Below are positions 17,037 to 26,070 of a stretch of DNA of 64,000 bases, in pieces. The notes below the pieces were generated by a model, which saw only the letters and a program-made list of their open reading frames with translations, was not told the origin of the DNA and did not search any database. The stretch comes from Bacillus amyloliquefaciens DSM 7 = ATCC 23350 (GTDB taxonomy: Bacteria > Bacillota > Bacilli > Bacillales > Bacillaceae): assembly GCF_000196735.1 (NCBI RefSeq), contig NC_014551.1, positions 3,529,001 through 3,593,000 on the forward strand. The letters run 5' to 3'. How positions within the stretch are numbered: the stretch's first letter is position 1; each line of letters opens with the position of its first letter. The position numbers and the translations under genes were made by a program.

Positions 17037-17453
17037 ATGATCCACGTCAACAGACGCCTCATTCATCAAATCAATCAATGCGCCCGCCTGATTACGAAGA
17101 AAGCCAATGAACGGCTGGAGCCATTCGGCCTTTACTCCTCTCAATGGTCAATCCTATATTGCTTAAAAACGATCGGACCGATGACCCAAAAAGAAATCTG
17201 GTCCTATTTGAACGTGGAGGCGCCGACCGTTACCAGAACGATCAAACGCCTTGAAGAAAACGGCTGGATTCAGCGGGAACAGGGAGAAGACAAGCGGGAA
17301 AAGCTCGTCGTCCTGACGAAGGAAGCTGAATTGAAATACGACAGCATCAATCAAGAGATGCTGAAGTTCGAGGAAGACATGCTTGCGGATTTCCAAGATG
17401 GAGATAAAGAAGCTTTTTCTGAGTTTCTGAATGTGTTTTTAACGAAATCATAA
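17037..17453 (+). CDS. ywoH: MarR-family transcriptional regulator
   Basis: This 138-residue winged-HTH regulator has an N-terminal dimer helix, a DNA-binding domain around 35-95 (TQKEIWSYLNVEAPTVTRTIKRLEENGWI, by position about 50-78) and a basic wing GEDKREKLVVLT. The ATG at 17037 follows AAGGAG; an earlier frame start was rejected. It sits 21 bases upstream of the efflux gene ywoG, the usual arrangement for a MarR repressor of its own transporter. Confidence 0.88.
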   Translation: MIHVNRRLIHQINQCARLITKKANERLEPFGLYSSQWSILYCLKTIGPMTQKEIWSYLNVEAPTVTRTIKRLEENGWIQREQGEDKREKLVVLTKEAELKYDSINQEMLKFEEDMLADFQDGDKEAFSEFLNVFLTKS

Positions 17454-17474
17454 AGAAAGGGAAGTGCTGTACTT

Positions 17475-18671
17475 TTGAGTAAATCTGACTCGATCTGGAC
17501 CAAAGATTTTATAATGGTCGTACTCGTGAATTTATTTGTCTTTGTGTTCTTTTATACATTTTTGGCCGTGCTGCCTATTTATATGATTCAGGAGCTTGGC
17601 GGCAGTGAGTCGCAAGGAGGGCTTTTGATCAGCCTGTTCCTGTTATCCGCTATTATTACCCGTCCATTTTCAGGGGCGATTATCGAACGGTTCGGTAAAA
17701 AAAGAATGACGATTATTTCTCTGGCGCTGTTCGCCCTGTCTTCTTATCTGTATTTGCCGATACACAATTTTTATCTGCTGCTCGGACTGCGTTTCTTCCA
17801 GGGCATCTGGTTCAGCATTTTAACGACGGTCACGGGCGCAATTGCCGCTGACATTATACCTGTTAAGCGGCGCGGCGAGGGACTCGGTTATTTCGCAATG
17901 TCTATGAACCTTGCCATGGCGATCGGTCCGTTTCTCGGGCTGAGCCTTGTGAAGGTCATTTCATTCCCGGTTTTCTTTACGATTTTTGCCGTTTTTGTTT
18001 CTTTAGGCCTGTTAATCGCTTTCATGATTCGTGTGCCGGATCAAAACAACAGCGGAACGACTGTCTTCCGTTTTTCTTTCTCCGATATGTTTGAAAAAGG
18101 CGCGCTAAAAATCGCGATTGTCGGGTTGTCCATTTCTTTCTGTTATTCAAGTGTGACGTCATATTTATCCGTTTACGCAAAGACGATCCATCTGTTGGAT
18201 GTCAGCGGCTATTTCTTCGTCTGTTTCGCAGTGACGATGATGGCTGCCCGTCCTTTCACCGGAAAGCTGTTTGACAGAGTGGGACCTGGAATCGTCATCT
18301 ATCCGTCGATTATCGTGTTCTCCGCGGGGCTTTGCATGCTGGCGATGACAAACAGCGCCCTCATGCTTCTCTTGTCCGGCGCCGTAATCGGTCTTGGCTA
18401 CGGCTCTATCGTACCGTGTATGCAGACGCTGGCGATTCAGAACTCGCCCGGCCACCGTTCAGGCTTCGCAACGGCTACCTTCTTCACATTCTTTGACAGC
18501 GGGATTGCCGGCGGGTCCTATGTATTCGGCCTCTTTGTCGCTTCCGCCGGATTCCATACGATTTATCTGGCAGCGGGGCTGTTCGTCCTGATTGCCCTGC
18601 TTCTGTATGGCTGGAGCCAGAAAAAAAGAACGCCGCTTGAAGCGGACGGAAATGTTTCAATCGCAGACTGA
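17475..18671 (+). CDS. ywoG: MFS drug-efflux-type transporter YwoG
   Basis: This 398-residue protein has twelve predicted membrane helices and belongs to the major facilitator superfamily. The loop 2-3 motif is [12 protein letters not shown] near 73-84, and a motif-C-like segment is in the fifth helix ([12 protein letters not shown]). The substrate is unknown; its pairing with a MarR regulator suggests export of a toxic compound. The TTG start follows AAAGGGAAG with somewhat wide spacing. A bidirectional terminator follows. Confidence 0.88.
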   Translation: MSKSDSIWTKDFIMVVLVNLFVFVFFYTFLAVLPIYMIQELGGSESQGGLLISLFLLSAIITRPFSGAIIERFGKKRMTIISLALFALSSYLYLPIHNFYLLLGLRFFQGIWFSILTTVTGAIAADIIPVKRRGEGLGYFAMSMNLAMAIGPFLGLSLVKVISFPVFFTIFAVFVSLGLLIAFMIRVPDQNNSGTTVFRFSFSDMFEKGALKIAIVGLSISFCYSSVTSYLSVYAKTIHLLDVSGYFFVCFAVTMMAARPFTGKLFDRVGPGIVIYPSIIVFSAGLCMLAMTNSALMLLLSGAVIGLGYGSIVPCMQTLAIQNSPGHRSGFATATFFTFFDSGIAGGSYVFGLFVASAGFHTIYLAAGLFVLIALLLYGWSQKKRTPLEADGNVSIAD

Positions 18672-18678
18672 TATGACA

Positions 18679-18708
18679 AAAAGCCGGGGTGCAGCCCCCG
18701 GCTTTTTT
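18679..18708. terminator. Bidirectional terminator between ywoG and pucI
   Basis: AAGCCGGGG pairs with CCCCCGGCTT, with T-runs on both strands. It serves the two convergent genes. Confidence 0.85.
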
Positions 18709-20162
18709 TATTCTGCCGCTCTTTCCCGCACTATGCGCCCCGCTGATTTTGCATAAGGAGGATGAATGTACATAAGCGTCGTATATCCGAGACATGACAC
18801 AAGCACACCCGCAAACCAGGAGATATCATAGATGCCGGCCAGCGCCGGGACGTACATCCCGATTAAGGAAATAAATGCGCCGAGAAAGGTCGCGGCAAAT
18901 GCACGGTAATTATAGCCTTTGTAATAGGTGTACTGTCCGTTTTCCGAATAAAGGTCATCAACGGAAAGCTGTCTTCTTCTGATAATAAAATAATCGGCCA
19001 TCATCACTCCGGCCACCGGTCCGAGCATCCCGCCGATGAGTCCGAGAAACGCATATACATTTGTGGCGCTTTCCATCAGCTTCCACGGAATTGTGAACAG
19101 GGCCAAAACGGCGGTCAAGTACCCTCCTCTCTTGAACGTAATATATTTCGGCAGGGCATTCGCCAAGTCATAAGCCGGTGACACGATGTTTGCCGCCACG
19201 TTAACCGAAACGGCGGCGATGCAGAGCGTGATGACTGAAAGAGCGATAACGAAAGGATTATCAAACCGGGCCAAAATCTCCACCACATCCCAAATCGGTT
19301 CTCCGAACGCCACCTGTGATCCGGAAGTCACTGTAATGCTCGCAAACGCAAACAGCGCAAACGTTCCCGGCAGCCCGTAAAACTGACCGCGAATCTGTTC
19401 TTTTTGCGACGCGGCGAACCGGGTGAAGTCAGGGATATTCAGAATCAGCGTCGCCCATATTCCGATAATGCCCGTCACTCCGGCTGCAAATGGCCAAAAC
19501 GTTTCAGAAAAGGTATGGAATTTTCCCGGCTGGGAGTAAATCGGGCCAAGCCCGCCGGCAATATCTATCGCCCACCAGACCATTCCGCCGAATACAAGAT
19601 AAACAAGCGGGCCCGCCCACACTTCAAATTTTTTGATCGATTCCATGCCGTGCCGCAGCACAAGCAGGTGAATGCCCCAAAAGAAAATAAACGACAGAAA
19701 GCCCGGCAGATGAAGTCCGAACAAATTCCAATCTCCGCCGAGACTCCCCCAGCCCGGCCATATATTCAGAAGCAGGATATGTAAAGCCGTGCTCCCGGCA
19801 AATGTTTGAATTCCGAGCCACATGATGGCCGTAAACGCCCTGAGAAGCGCCGGAATGTTAGCGCCGTATATCCCGTACGAAGCTCTGATGATGACCGGAA
19901 ACGGGAGGCCGTATTTCGTACCGGCATGCCCGTTTAAAGCCATAGCGGCAAACAAAATGAGTGACGCTGTCACGATAATGGCGAGCACCTGCCACGGTGA
20001 AAGACCGATCGCAATGAGTCCGCCCACAGTCGCATAGGTCGGGATGTTATGAATACAGCCCATCCAGATGGATGCAAAATTCACCGCTTTCCACGTCCGT
20101 TCTCCTTCCTCCACAGGCAGTAAATCTTTGTTGCTGAGCCGATTGTTCGTTGTTTTTTTCAT
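18708..20162 (-). CDS. pucI: NCS1-family permease, allantoin type
   Basis: This 484-residue protein has about twelve membrane helices and belongs to the nucleobase:cation symporter-1 family that takes up purines, allantoin and hydantoins. Diagnostic parts are the N-terminal soluble stretch rich in polar residues ending in WMGCIHNIPTYATVGG (about 33-48) and VIIRASYGIYGAN near 87-99. It corresponds in position to YwoE of B. subtilis, named PucI (allantoin permease). Substrate is inferred from this and from the nitrogen-related neighbours. No other allantoin catabolic gene is in the window. Confidence 0.82.
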   Translation of the reverse strand: MKKTTNNRLSNKDLLPVEEGERTWKAVNFASIWMGCIHNIPTYATVGGLIAIGLSPWQVLAIIVTASLILFAAMALNGHAGTKYGLPFPVIIRASYGIYGANIPALLRAFTAIMWLGIQTFAGSTALHILLLNIWPGWGSLGGDWNLFGLHLPGFLSFIFFWGIHLLVLRHGMESIKKFEVWAGPLVYLVFGGMVWWAIDIAGGLGPIYSQPGKFHTFSETFWPFAAGVTGIIGIWATLILNIPDFTRFAASQKEQIRGQFYGLPGTFALFAFASITVTSGSQVAFGEPIWDVVEILARFDNPFVIALSVITLCIAAVSVNVAANIVSPAYDLANALPKYITFKRGGYLTAVLALFTIPWKLMESATNVYAFLGLIGGMLGPVAGVMMADYFIIRRRQLSVDDLYSENGQYTYYKGYNYRAFAATFLGAFISLIGMYVPALAGIYDISWFAGVLVSCLGYTTLMYIHPPYAKSAGRIVRERAAE

Positions 20163-20287
20163 CTTCTCCCTCCCGTATGTACGGTTTCCTCACATTTCAT
20201 GTTAAAAATATAACTGAAAATTCCGTAAATAACATTGGGCGCTGTCGACAATAATCGTTTTGATTTTTGAGCATAATACACATAAAA

Positions 20288-20315
20288 AAAGAGACGGGGA
20301 GAGCCCGTCTCTTTT
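20288..20315 (-). terminator. Intrinsic terminator after ywoD
   Basis: AAAGAGACGGG pairs with CCCGTCTCTTT around a short loop, followed by a T-run on the minus strand. Confidence 0.8.
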
Positions 20316-20325
20316 GATGCGGCTG

Positions 20326-21690
20326 TTAAGAGGCCTTTTTGAGGAGAACCGAAAACCGGAACGCCATCAAAAGGCTTACGGCGCCGACAATGATAAGAAT
20401 CGTGCCGAGCATATGAAAATGGCCGGCGGTAATTTCTTTTCCGAAAAGAATGCCCAAAATGACAGAAGACAAAATCGAACCCAGATACCGGCAGGTCTGA
20501 AACAGGCCGGACGTTGTTCCGACCATGTCAGCCGGACTTGTTTTCAGCATGGCCGCCTGAAACGTCACATTGCCGAAGCCATAGCCGACGCCCAGCACAG
20601 ACAGAATCAGCCCTTTTCCTATCATGGGCGCCTGAAGAAAGAAAAACGTTAACAGCACCGCCCCGATCGCGGTCAGACATGTTCCGGCGACAATCGGCTG
20701 AAGAATCCCTTTCTTATCTATCCATTTTCCGGTCAACGGCGACACCAAGATGCTCATGCCCGACATAAACAGCATAATCAATCCGCTTGTCTGAACGGAC
20801 AAATGCATTTCATCCTGAAAATAGCTCGGAAGCCCGAAAAAAATGCAGTAAAAGAAGATATTCAGCAAAATAAATTGAATATACACCGACGATAGTTTCC
20901 GATGTGTTTTAAACAGCCTGACATCAATAAACGGCTTCTCCGTTTTCAGCTCGCGCCAGATAAACAGCCCGACAAACAAAAGCCCGAATACGCCTTCTAT
21001 ATAATGGGGCTTCGTACTGAAGGACAATAAAAACGACAAGAGAAGGATAATCGCCCCGGCAAACAAGAGTATCCCGATCGTATCAAGCTGACGGAGCACG
21101 GATTTCCAGCCGCCGATCTCGCGTTTTTCATCCTTCGGAAACATATACAGCCCGAGAAAAAAGCTGAGAATGATAAACGGCAGATTGACGAAAAAGATTG
21201 CGGGCCATCCTCCCCAAACGATCAGAAAACCGCCGAGAGTCGGCCCGAGCGCCGTCATAGCTGATGCAAAGATGGACAGAACGGCCAGCGCTGACGCCTG
21301 CTTCTCCTGTATATTCGAACGGATCAATCCGACGCCGGACGGATATATCGCGCTGCTTCCGATCGATTGAAACAGTCTCATAATTAACAAAGTCATGAAA
21401 GTCGGCGCAAACGGCGCGCCGATGGCCGAGACGGCAACAAGCAGAAGCCCGATCAAAAACAGCTTCTTCCTGCCGAGCATATCACCGAGCTTCCCGGTGA
21501 CAGGCTGGGCCACCGCGCTGGCCAGATAAAAGGACGATATCAGCCAGGACACCGTAGTAAACGACAGGTGAAATTCATGCTGAATGCTGTGAAGCGCAAG
21601 AGAAATCATCGACGAGTTCAACGGGTTCAGCATCGTCCCCGAAGCCACGGCAGTCAAAAACAGGACGCGGCTTTTTTTGGAGATTGTCAT
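20326..21690 (-). CDS. ywoD: MFS transporter, DHA2 (14-helix) type
   Basis: This 454-residue multidrug-type transporter opens with LNPLNSSMISLALHSI, a typical helix 1 of DHA2 exporters. It has the motif A loop GKLGDMLGRKKLF near 66-78 and motif C in helix 5 (ALGPTLGGFLI near 147-157). Hydropathy suggests 13-14 helices. It overlaps the stop of ywoC by 4 bases, so the two are co-translated. The exported compound is unknown. Confidence 0.88.
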   Translation of the reverse strand: MTISKKSRVLFLTAVASGTMLNPLNSSMISLALHSIQHEFHLSFTTVSWLISSFYLASAVAQPVTGKLGDMLGRKKLFLIGLLLVAVSAIGAPFAPTFMTLLIMRLFQSIGSSAIYPSGVGLIRSNIQEKQASALAVLSIFASAMTALGPTLGGFLIVWGGWPAIFFVNLPFIILSFFLGLYMFPKDEKREIGGWKSVLRQLDTIGILLFAGAIILLLSFLLSFSTKPHYIEGVFGLLFVGLFIWRELKTEKPFIDVRLFKTHRKLSSVYIQFILLNIFFYCIFFGLPSYFQDEMHLSVQTSGLIMLFMSGMSILVSPLTGKWIDKKGILQPIVAGTCLTAIGAVLLTFFFLQAPMIGKGLILSVLGVGYGFGNVTFQAAMLKTSPADMVGTTSGLFQTCRYLGSILSSVILGILFGKEITAGHFHMLGTILIIVGAVSLLMAFRFSVLLKKAS

Positions 21691-22253
21691 TTGGTCTGCG
21701 CGATAAATTCTTCCGTCGTCCGGCTTCTGCCGATTTTCGGGAAGATAAACTTGAGTGTCGCTTCGTGCTGTTCATCGCTGAATGTCGCCATCGCGTCAGT
21801 CACGAAAACTTGCTGATACCCGAGCTGAAAAGCTTCCCGCGCCGTGCTTTCCACGCCGATGTTTGTCGCAATCCCGCATAATACGATCGTGTCGATTCCC
21901 CGTCTTCTGAGCTGAAGATCCAGGTCCGTGCCGAAAAACGCGCCCCACTGCCGTTTTGTTACCGTATAATCATTTTCCTTCACTTCGATTTCAGGCACAA
22001 ATTCAGCCCAATCCGCCGCCGGAGCCGAATGGCCTGCCGCCTCTTCATCTGTCAGCGGCTTCAGCGCATCCGCTCCGTCGTGAAAGTCTACGTTCACAAA
22101 GCTGATAAAGCCGCCTTTTTCACGGAACACATCAATTAATTTTTTCGTGTTCGGCACAACGGCGCCGCTTTTATCAAACGGAACAATGCCTTTTTGTAAA
22201 TCGATAATGACCAAAGCCGTTTTTTCAAATTGCAGATTTAATGATGTAGTCAT
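21687..22253 (-). CDS. ywoC: Isochorismatase-family hydrolase
   Basis: This 188-residue cysteine hydrolase has the family triad: Asp in ALVIIDLQKG (Asp18), Lys in TVTKRQWGAFFGT (around 118), and Cys in TIVLCGIATNIGVESTARE (near 155). Members cleave isochorismate, nicotinamide or other small amides; none can be chosen from sequence. A good AGGAGG ribosome site precedes the ATG. It is the first gene of the ywoC-ywoD unit. Confidence 0.88.
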   Translation of the reverse strand: MTTSLNLQFEKTALVIIDLQKGIVPFDKSGAVVPNTKKLIDVFREKGGFISFVNVDFHDGADALKPLTDEEAAGHSAPAADWAEFVPEIEVKENDYTVTKRQWGAFFGTDLDLQLRRRGIDTIVLCGIATNIGVESTAREAFQLGYQQVFVTDAMATFSDEQHEATLKFIFPKIGRSRTTEEFIAQTK

Positions 22254-22408
22254 AATAATTCCTCCTGATACAGTTAGTGTTTCTCACCCCGTTTATTTTA
22301 CTCTTTCCCGGGCAGGATTTCTTGCGCCGTGCTCCGGCGCTCTTTTTATGGATATAAAGTCACTTCCTGTTTATTTGAAAATCCGACATTATATACCGTG
22401 AAAAACCA

Positions 22409-22425
22409 TGTCATATAACCTTACA
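22409..22425 (+). promoter_or_regulatory. TnrA box of the nrgA-glnK operon
   Basis: The sequence TGTCATATAACCTTACA matches the TnrA consensus TGTNANAWWWTMTNACA with one mismatch. A perfect TATAAT lies at 22454-22459, placing the box centre near -49 from the expected start. That is the activating position known for nrgAB in B. subtilis. Confidence 0.85.
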
Positions 22426-22507
22426 CGAAAATGTTTTATCGTTCTTTTTTCTCTATAATAATGAATTAATCATGATCACATTCTGAAATGAGACGGAGGA
22501 ATACAAC

Positions 22508-23719
22508 ATGCAGATGGGCGATACAGTATTTATGTTCTTTTGCGCTTTACTCGTGTGGCTGATGACCCCCGGGTTGGCTTTGTTTTACGGCGGAATGGTA
22601 AAAAGCAAAAACGTGCTCAGCACGGCGATGCACAGTTTTTCTTCACTCGCCATCGTATCCGTCGTTTGGGTTTTGTACGGATATTCACTTGCTTTTGCTC
22701 CCGGCAATACATGGCTTGGCGGCATTGAATGGGCGGGGCTGAAGGGAGTCGGATTTGAACCCGGAAGCTACAGTGAGACGATCCCGCATTCATTGTTCAT
22801 GATGTTCCAAATGACATTTGCCGTGCTGACGACGGCGATTATTTCCGGAGCATTTGCTGAACGCATGAGATTCAGCGCCTTTCTTGTATTTTCCTTTTTG
22901 TGGGCTTCACTCGTATATACGCCTGTTGCGCACTGGGTATGGGGCGGCGGCTGGATCGGCCAAATGGGCGCCCTTGATTTTGCGGGCGGAAATGTTGTTC
23001 ACATCTCTTCCGGAGTCGCCGGGCTTGTGCTGGCGATTGTACTCGGGAAACGCAAGGACGGCACGGCGGCTTCTCCTCACAACTTAATTTACACGTTCTT
23101 GGGCGGGGCGCTCATTTGGTTCGGATGGTTCGGCTTCAATGTCGGCAGCGCCCTGACGCTTGACAGCATTGCGATGTTTGCTTTCATTAATACAAACACC
23201 GCAGCTGCAGCCGGAATTATCGGGTGGATTGTAATCGAATGGATGCTGAACAAAAAGCCGACCATGCTCGGCGCTGTATCAGGCGCTATCGCCGGGCTTG
23301 TCGCCATTACACCGGCCGCCGGGTTCGTTACGCCATTTTCTTCCATTGCGATCGGCTTCATCGGCGGGCTTGTCTGTTTTTGGGGCGTTTATTGGCTCAA
23401 AAAGACGTTCGGATATGACGACGCGCTTGACGCTTTCGGCCTGCATGGGATCGGCGGCACATGGGGCGGCATCGCGACCGGTTTATTCGCAACCGTCTCC
23501 GTCAATGAAGGCGGGGCAAACGGGCTGTTTTACGGCGATCCGGGACTGCTTTGGAAACAGATTGCAGCCATTGCGGCAACCTATGTATTTGTATTTATTG
23601 TCACTTTCGTTATCATTAAAATTGTAGGTCTGTTCATTCCCCTCCGCGCCAGTGAAGAAGAAGAGTCACTTGGGCTTGATTTAACGATGCACGGGGAAAA
23701 AGCATATCAGGACTTATAA
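22508..23719 (+). CDS. nrgA: Ammonium transporter AmtB/NrgA
   Basis: This 403-residue Amt/Mep/Rh channel imports ammonium when nitrogen is poor. It has eleven predicted helices. Helix 1 holds MTPGLALFYGGMV (about 18-30); the twin-histidine pore is in GGNVVHISSG (about 161-170) and FGLHGIGGTWGG (about 310-321). A GGAGGA ribosome site precedes the ATG. It is followed by its PII partner glnK after 17 bases. Confidence 0.96.
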   Translation: MQMGDTVFMFFCALLVWLMTPGLALFYGGMVKSKNVLSTAMHSFSSLAIVSVVWVLYGYSLAFAPGNTWLGGIEWAGLKGVGFEPGSYSETIPHSLFMMFQMTFAVLTTAIISGAFAERMRFSAFLVFSFLWASLVYTPVAHWVWGGGWIGQMGALDFAGGNVVHISSGVAGLVLAIVLGKRKDGTAASPHNLIYTFLGGALIWFGWFGFNVGSALTLDSIAMFAFINTNTAAAAGIIGWIVIEWMLNKKPTMLGAVSGAIAGLVAITPAAGFVTPFSSIAIGFIGGLVCFWGVYWLKKTFGYDDALDAFGLHGIGGTWGGIATGLFATVSVNEGGANGLFYGDPGLLWKQIAAIAATYVFVFIVTFVIIKIVGLFIPLRASEEEESLGLDLTMHGEKAYQDL

Positions 23720-23736
23720 AGTGAGGAGTGACTTAG

Positions 23737-24087
23737 ATGAGCGGTCAAATGTTCAAAGTAGAAATCGTTACGCGTCCGGCTAAGTTTGAAACATTGAAAC
23801 AGGAACTCGGTAAAATCGGAGTCACATCGCTGACCTTCTCCAACGTACACGGCTGCGGCCTTCAAAAAGCCCACACCGAACTGTACCGCGGAGTCAAAAT
23901 TGAGAGCAATGTGTATGAACGGCTGAAAGTGGAAATCGTTGTCAGCAAAGTCCCCGTTGATCAAGTGGTCGAAACGGCGAAAAAAGTGCTGAAAACGGGG
24001 GAGCCGGGTGACGGCAAAATATTCGTCTACGAAATCGGAAACACGATTAATATCCGCACCGGAGAAGAAGGACCCAAAGCTTTATAA
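23737..24087 (+). CDS. glnK: PII-like nitrogen signalling protein
   Basis: This 116-residue PII protein binds AmtB and, in B. subtilis, also TnrA. The core PII fold is seen in FKVEIVTRPAKFETLK, VTSLTFSNVHGCG and GDGKIFVYEIGNTINIRTGE. In the T-loop, the tyrosine used for uridylylation in enteric bacteria (Tyr51) is replaced: the segment reads YRGVKIES. This agrees with regulation by effector and membrane binding rather than by uridylylation. B. subtilis literature also calls it NrgB. Confidence 0.95.
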   Translation: MSGQMFKVEIVTRPAKFETLKQELGKIGVTSLTFSNVHGCGLQKAHTELYRGVKIESNVYERLKVEIVVSKVPVDQVVETAKKVLKTGEPGDGKIFVYEIGNTINIRTGEEGPKAL

Positions 24088-24095
24088 ACATACAG

Positions 24096-24130
24096 AACGC
24101 CCGGGGACAGCATGTCCCGGGCGTTTTTTT
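24096..24130. terminator. Bidirectional terminator after glnK
   Basis: AACGCCCGGGACA-type arms pair (24098-24108 with 24113-24124) and are followed by a seven-T run. It separates glnK from the convergent FtsW-like gene. Confidence 0.85.
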
Positions 24131-24139
24131 CAATCTTCA

Positions 24140-25294
24140 TCAAAAAGAAGAAACCTTTTTTTCATGCGGGACAGGCCGCTTATGACGTGCGGTTTGTTTA
24201 TTCGCATATGTACTGATATTGACCAGTATGCCGCACAAAAACAGCGTCATGATCAATGAAGAACCGCCGTAGCTGATAAACGGAAGCGGCACACCCGTGA
24301 CTGGCAGAAGTCCGCTCATCGCTCCCAAATTCAATACAACCTGAAACATTAATTGAAACGTAATTCCGACGGCGAGAAGCTTCCCGAACGGGTCATCAGC
24401 ACGCACGGCTGTTTTTACGCCGAGAAGCATTAACGCAAAATATAATCCCAACACGATCAGAACACCGAATATCCCCAGTTCTTCGCTGATCACGGCCATA
24501 ATGAAATCAGTATGCGCCTCAGGCAGATAATTCATTTTTTCAACACTGTTCCCAAGCCCTCTTCCGAAAAATCCGCCTCCGGAAATAGCAAAATAGGATT
24601 GAATCAGCTGATAGCCGTCCCCGTTCGCATCACCAAACGGATTGGTAAAGGAAACGAGACGCTTCACACGATAAGAAGCGGAAAATGCGAGATAAACGAC
24701 CCCTGACACCGCCGTTGCGCCGAGCACGAACAAATGGCGTTTTTTCAAGCCGGCACATAATAAAATCGAACCGCACGCCGCCAGGATTAAGGAAGCCGTC
24801 CCTAAATCAGGCTCCGCCAATGTCAAGATAAAAGCGGTCCCCAAAATCACTAAAGGCGGCAGAACCCCTTTCACAAATTGATGAATGTACGGCTGCTTTT
24901 TCGTATAAATCGAAGCGAAATACAAAATCATCGCGATCTTCGCCAATTCAGACGGCTGTACGACAAGCGGCCCCGCTCCCAGCCATCTGCGGGAAAAATT
25001 CCGCTCCAGCCCGATTCCCGGTATCAACACGAGCAGCAGCAATAACAGCGATCCAACCACAAACAGCGGTACAAGCCGCGCATACCGCTTATACGGCAGA
25101 CAGGCGGCAAATAAAAATAAGCATATTCCGATCAGTAAAGAGGTTCTTTGTTTATGGAAGAAATAGGATGGATCTCCGTACCGCTGAGATCCCATCACAT
25201 CACTGGCGCTGTACACCATTAACAAGCCGAATCCGCAAAGCAGCATGATGACAAACACAAGCGGCAGATCGGCGTTTTTTAAACGTTTCAGCAA
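24140..25294 (-). CDS. SEDS-family (FtsW/RodA/SpoVE) peptidoglycan polymerase paralogue
   Basis: This 384-residue protein has about ten membrane helices. SEDS signatures are MVYSASDVMG near 26-35, RRWLGAGPLVVQPSELAKIA near 102-121, LAEPDLGTA near 157-165, the catalytic-loop segment GLGNSVEKMNYLPEAHTDFI (around 255-274, including the conserved Asp) and GVPLPFISYGGSS near 346-358. It is complete and therefore probably active as a glycosyltransferase. The TTG start follows AAGGAG with 9-base spacing. It stands alone, without a class B penicillin-binding partner, divergent from bcrC and behind an ECF-type promoter. In B. subtilis 168 the known SEDS genes (ftsW, rodA, spoVE) are, to my knowledge, elsewhere, so I give no symbol. 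Confidence 0.88.
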   Translation of the reverse strand: MLKRLKNADLPLVFVIMLLCGFGLLMVYSASDVMGSQRYGDPSYFFHKQRTSLLIGICLFLFAACLPYKRYARLVPLFVVGSLLLLLLVLIPGIGLERNFSRRWLGAGPLVVQPSELAKIAMILYFASIYTKKQPYIHQFVKGVLPPLVILGTAFILTLAEPDLGTASLILAACGSILLCAGLKKRHLFVLGATAVSGVVYLAFSASYRVKRLVSFTNPFGDANGDGYQLIQSYFAISGGGFFGRGLGNSVEKMNYLPEAHTDFIMAVISEELGIFGVLIVLGLYFALMLLGVKTAVRADDPFGKLLAVGITFQLMFQVVLNLGAMSGLLPVTGVPLPFISYGGSSLIMTLFLCGILVNISTYANKQTARHKRPVPHEKKVSSF

Positions 25295-25333
25295 CGGACA
25301 AAACTCCTTCGGCTATTCTTTTCCCTCATACTT

Positions 25334-25360
25334 GACGCACAGCAATACAGTCACGTTTCA
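25334..25360 (-). promoter_or_regulatory. ECF sigma-factor-type promoter of the SEDS gene
   Basis: On the minus strand, TGAAAC (25355-25360) and CGTC (25334-25337) are 17 bases apart. This matches the -35/-10 pair recognised by extracytoplasmic-function sigma factors SigM, SigX and SigW. The start codon is about 32 bases beyond the expected transcription start. Confidence 0.7.
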
Positions 25361-25458
25361 ATCTGTTTACTTTTTTATGATTATTTTTAATACCAATTGT
25401 GTCTCATAGAAAAAAGCATTACACTGTTCATATAAAATAAAGATAAAAGGTGATATTT

Positions 25459-26034
25459 GTGAATTACGAACTATTTAAAGCGATCAATGGTTTGTCGCAC
25501 CATAGCGCCATTCTCGACTCTATCATGGTATTTATAACGGAATACTCCATTTACGCCTATGCCCTTTTCCTGCTTGCCATGTGGCTGTTCGGAAGCACAA
25601 AAGGCAGACAAAACGCCCTGTATGCGGGCTTCACGGGTATTGCGGCGCTTATCGTCAACTATCTCATCACAAAAGTCTATGTCGAGCCGCGCCCCTTTGT
25701 CGAGCATACGGTTCATACGCTGATCCCTCATGCCGCGGATGCTTCTTTTCCGAGTGACCATACGACAGGCGCTTTAGCGATTTCAATTGCGATTCTGTTC
25801 CGCAACAAGAAACTAGGCTGGCCGCTGGTGATTTTCGGCCTGTTGACAGGCTTCTCAAGAATCTGGGTCGGCCACCATTATCCGATTGATGTGCTCGGAA
25901 GTATTATTGTCGCCCTCGTTGTCGGATTCCTGCTGTTCAGATTTTCAAATGTGCTTCGTCCGATTGTCGATCTGATCGTGCGAATCTACGAAAGTATCGT
26001 TCATAAAAACAAATCGACAAACCATAATCTATAA
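25459..26034 (+). CDS. bcrC: Undecaprenyl-pyrophosphate phosphatase BcrC
   Basis: This 191-residue PAP2-type phosphatase recycles the lipid carrier of wall synthesis and gives bacitracin tolerance. The three phosphatase motifs are KVYVEPRPF (about 73-81), the PSDHTTG segment (about 99-105) and SRIWVGHHYPIDVLGS (about 136-151). Five to six membrane helices are predicted. The GTG start follows AAAGGTG; a GTG three codons earlier lies inside that site. I saw no TGAAAC/CGTC pair on this strand, unlike the sigma-M promoter described for B. subtilis bcrC. Confidence 0.95.
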   Translation: MNYELFKAINGLSHHSAILDSIMVFITEYSIYAYALFLLAMWLFGSTKGRQNALYAGFTGIAALIVNYLITKVYVEPRPFVEHTVHTLIPHAADASFPSDHTTGALAISIAILFRNKKLGWPLVIFGLLTGFSRIWVGHHYPIDVLGSIIVALVVGFLLFRFSNVLRPIVDLIVRIYESIVHKNKSTNHNL

Positions 26035-26035
26035 A

Positions 26036-26070
26036 AAAAAGCCGGCGTCTGTCACAGACTGCCGGTTTTT
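26036..26070. terminator. Terminator shared by bcrC and ywnJ
   Basis: GCCGGC and GCCGGT-type arms with an inner GTCTGT/ACAGAC stem are flanked by A- and T-runs. The hairpin overlaps the last codons of ywnJ. Confidence 0.7.

Noticed and set aside
20201-20216. TGTTAAAAATATAACT upstream of pucI as a TnrA box
   Set aside because: Arms resemble TnrA sites but the spacing is 6 instead of 7 and one arm is imperfect, so I do not claim it.
25361-25458. ECF sigma promoter for bcrC on the plus strand
   Set aside because: No TGAAAC/CGTC pair on this strand; the only good match reads towards the SEDS gene.
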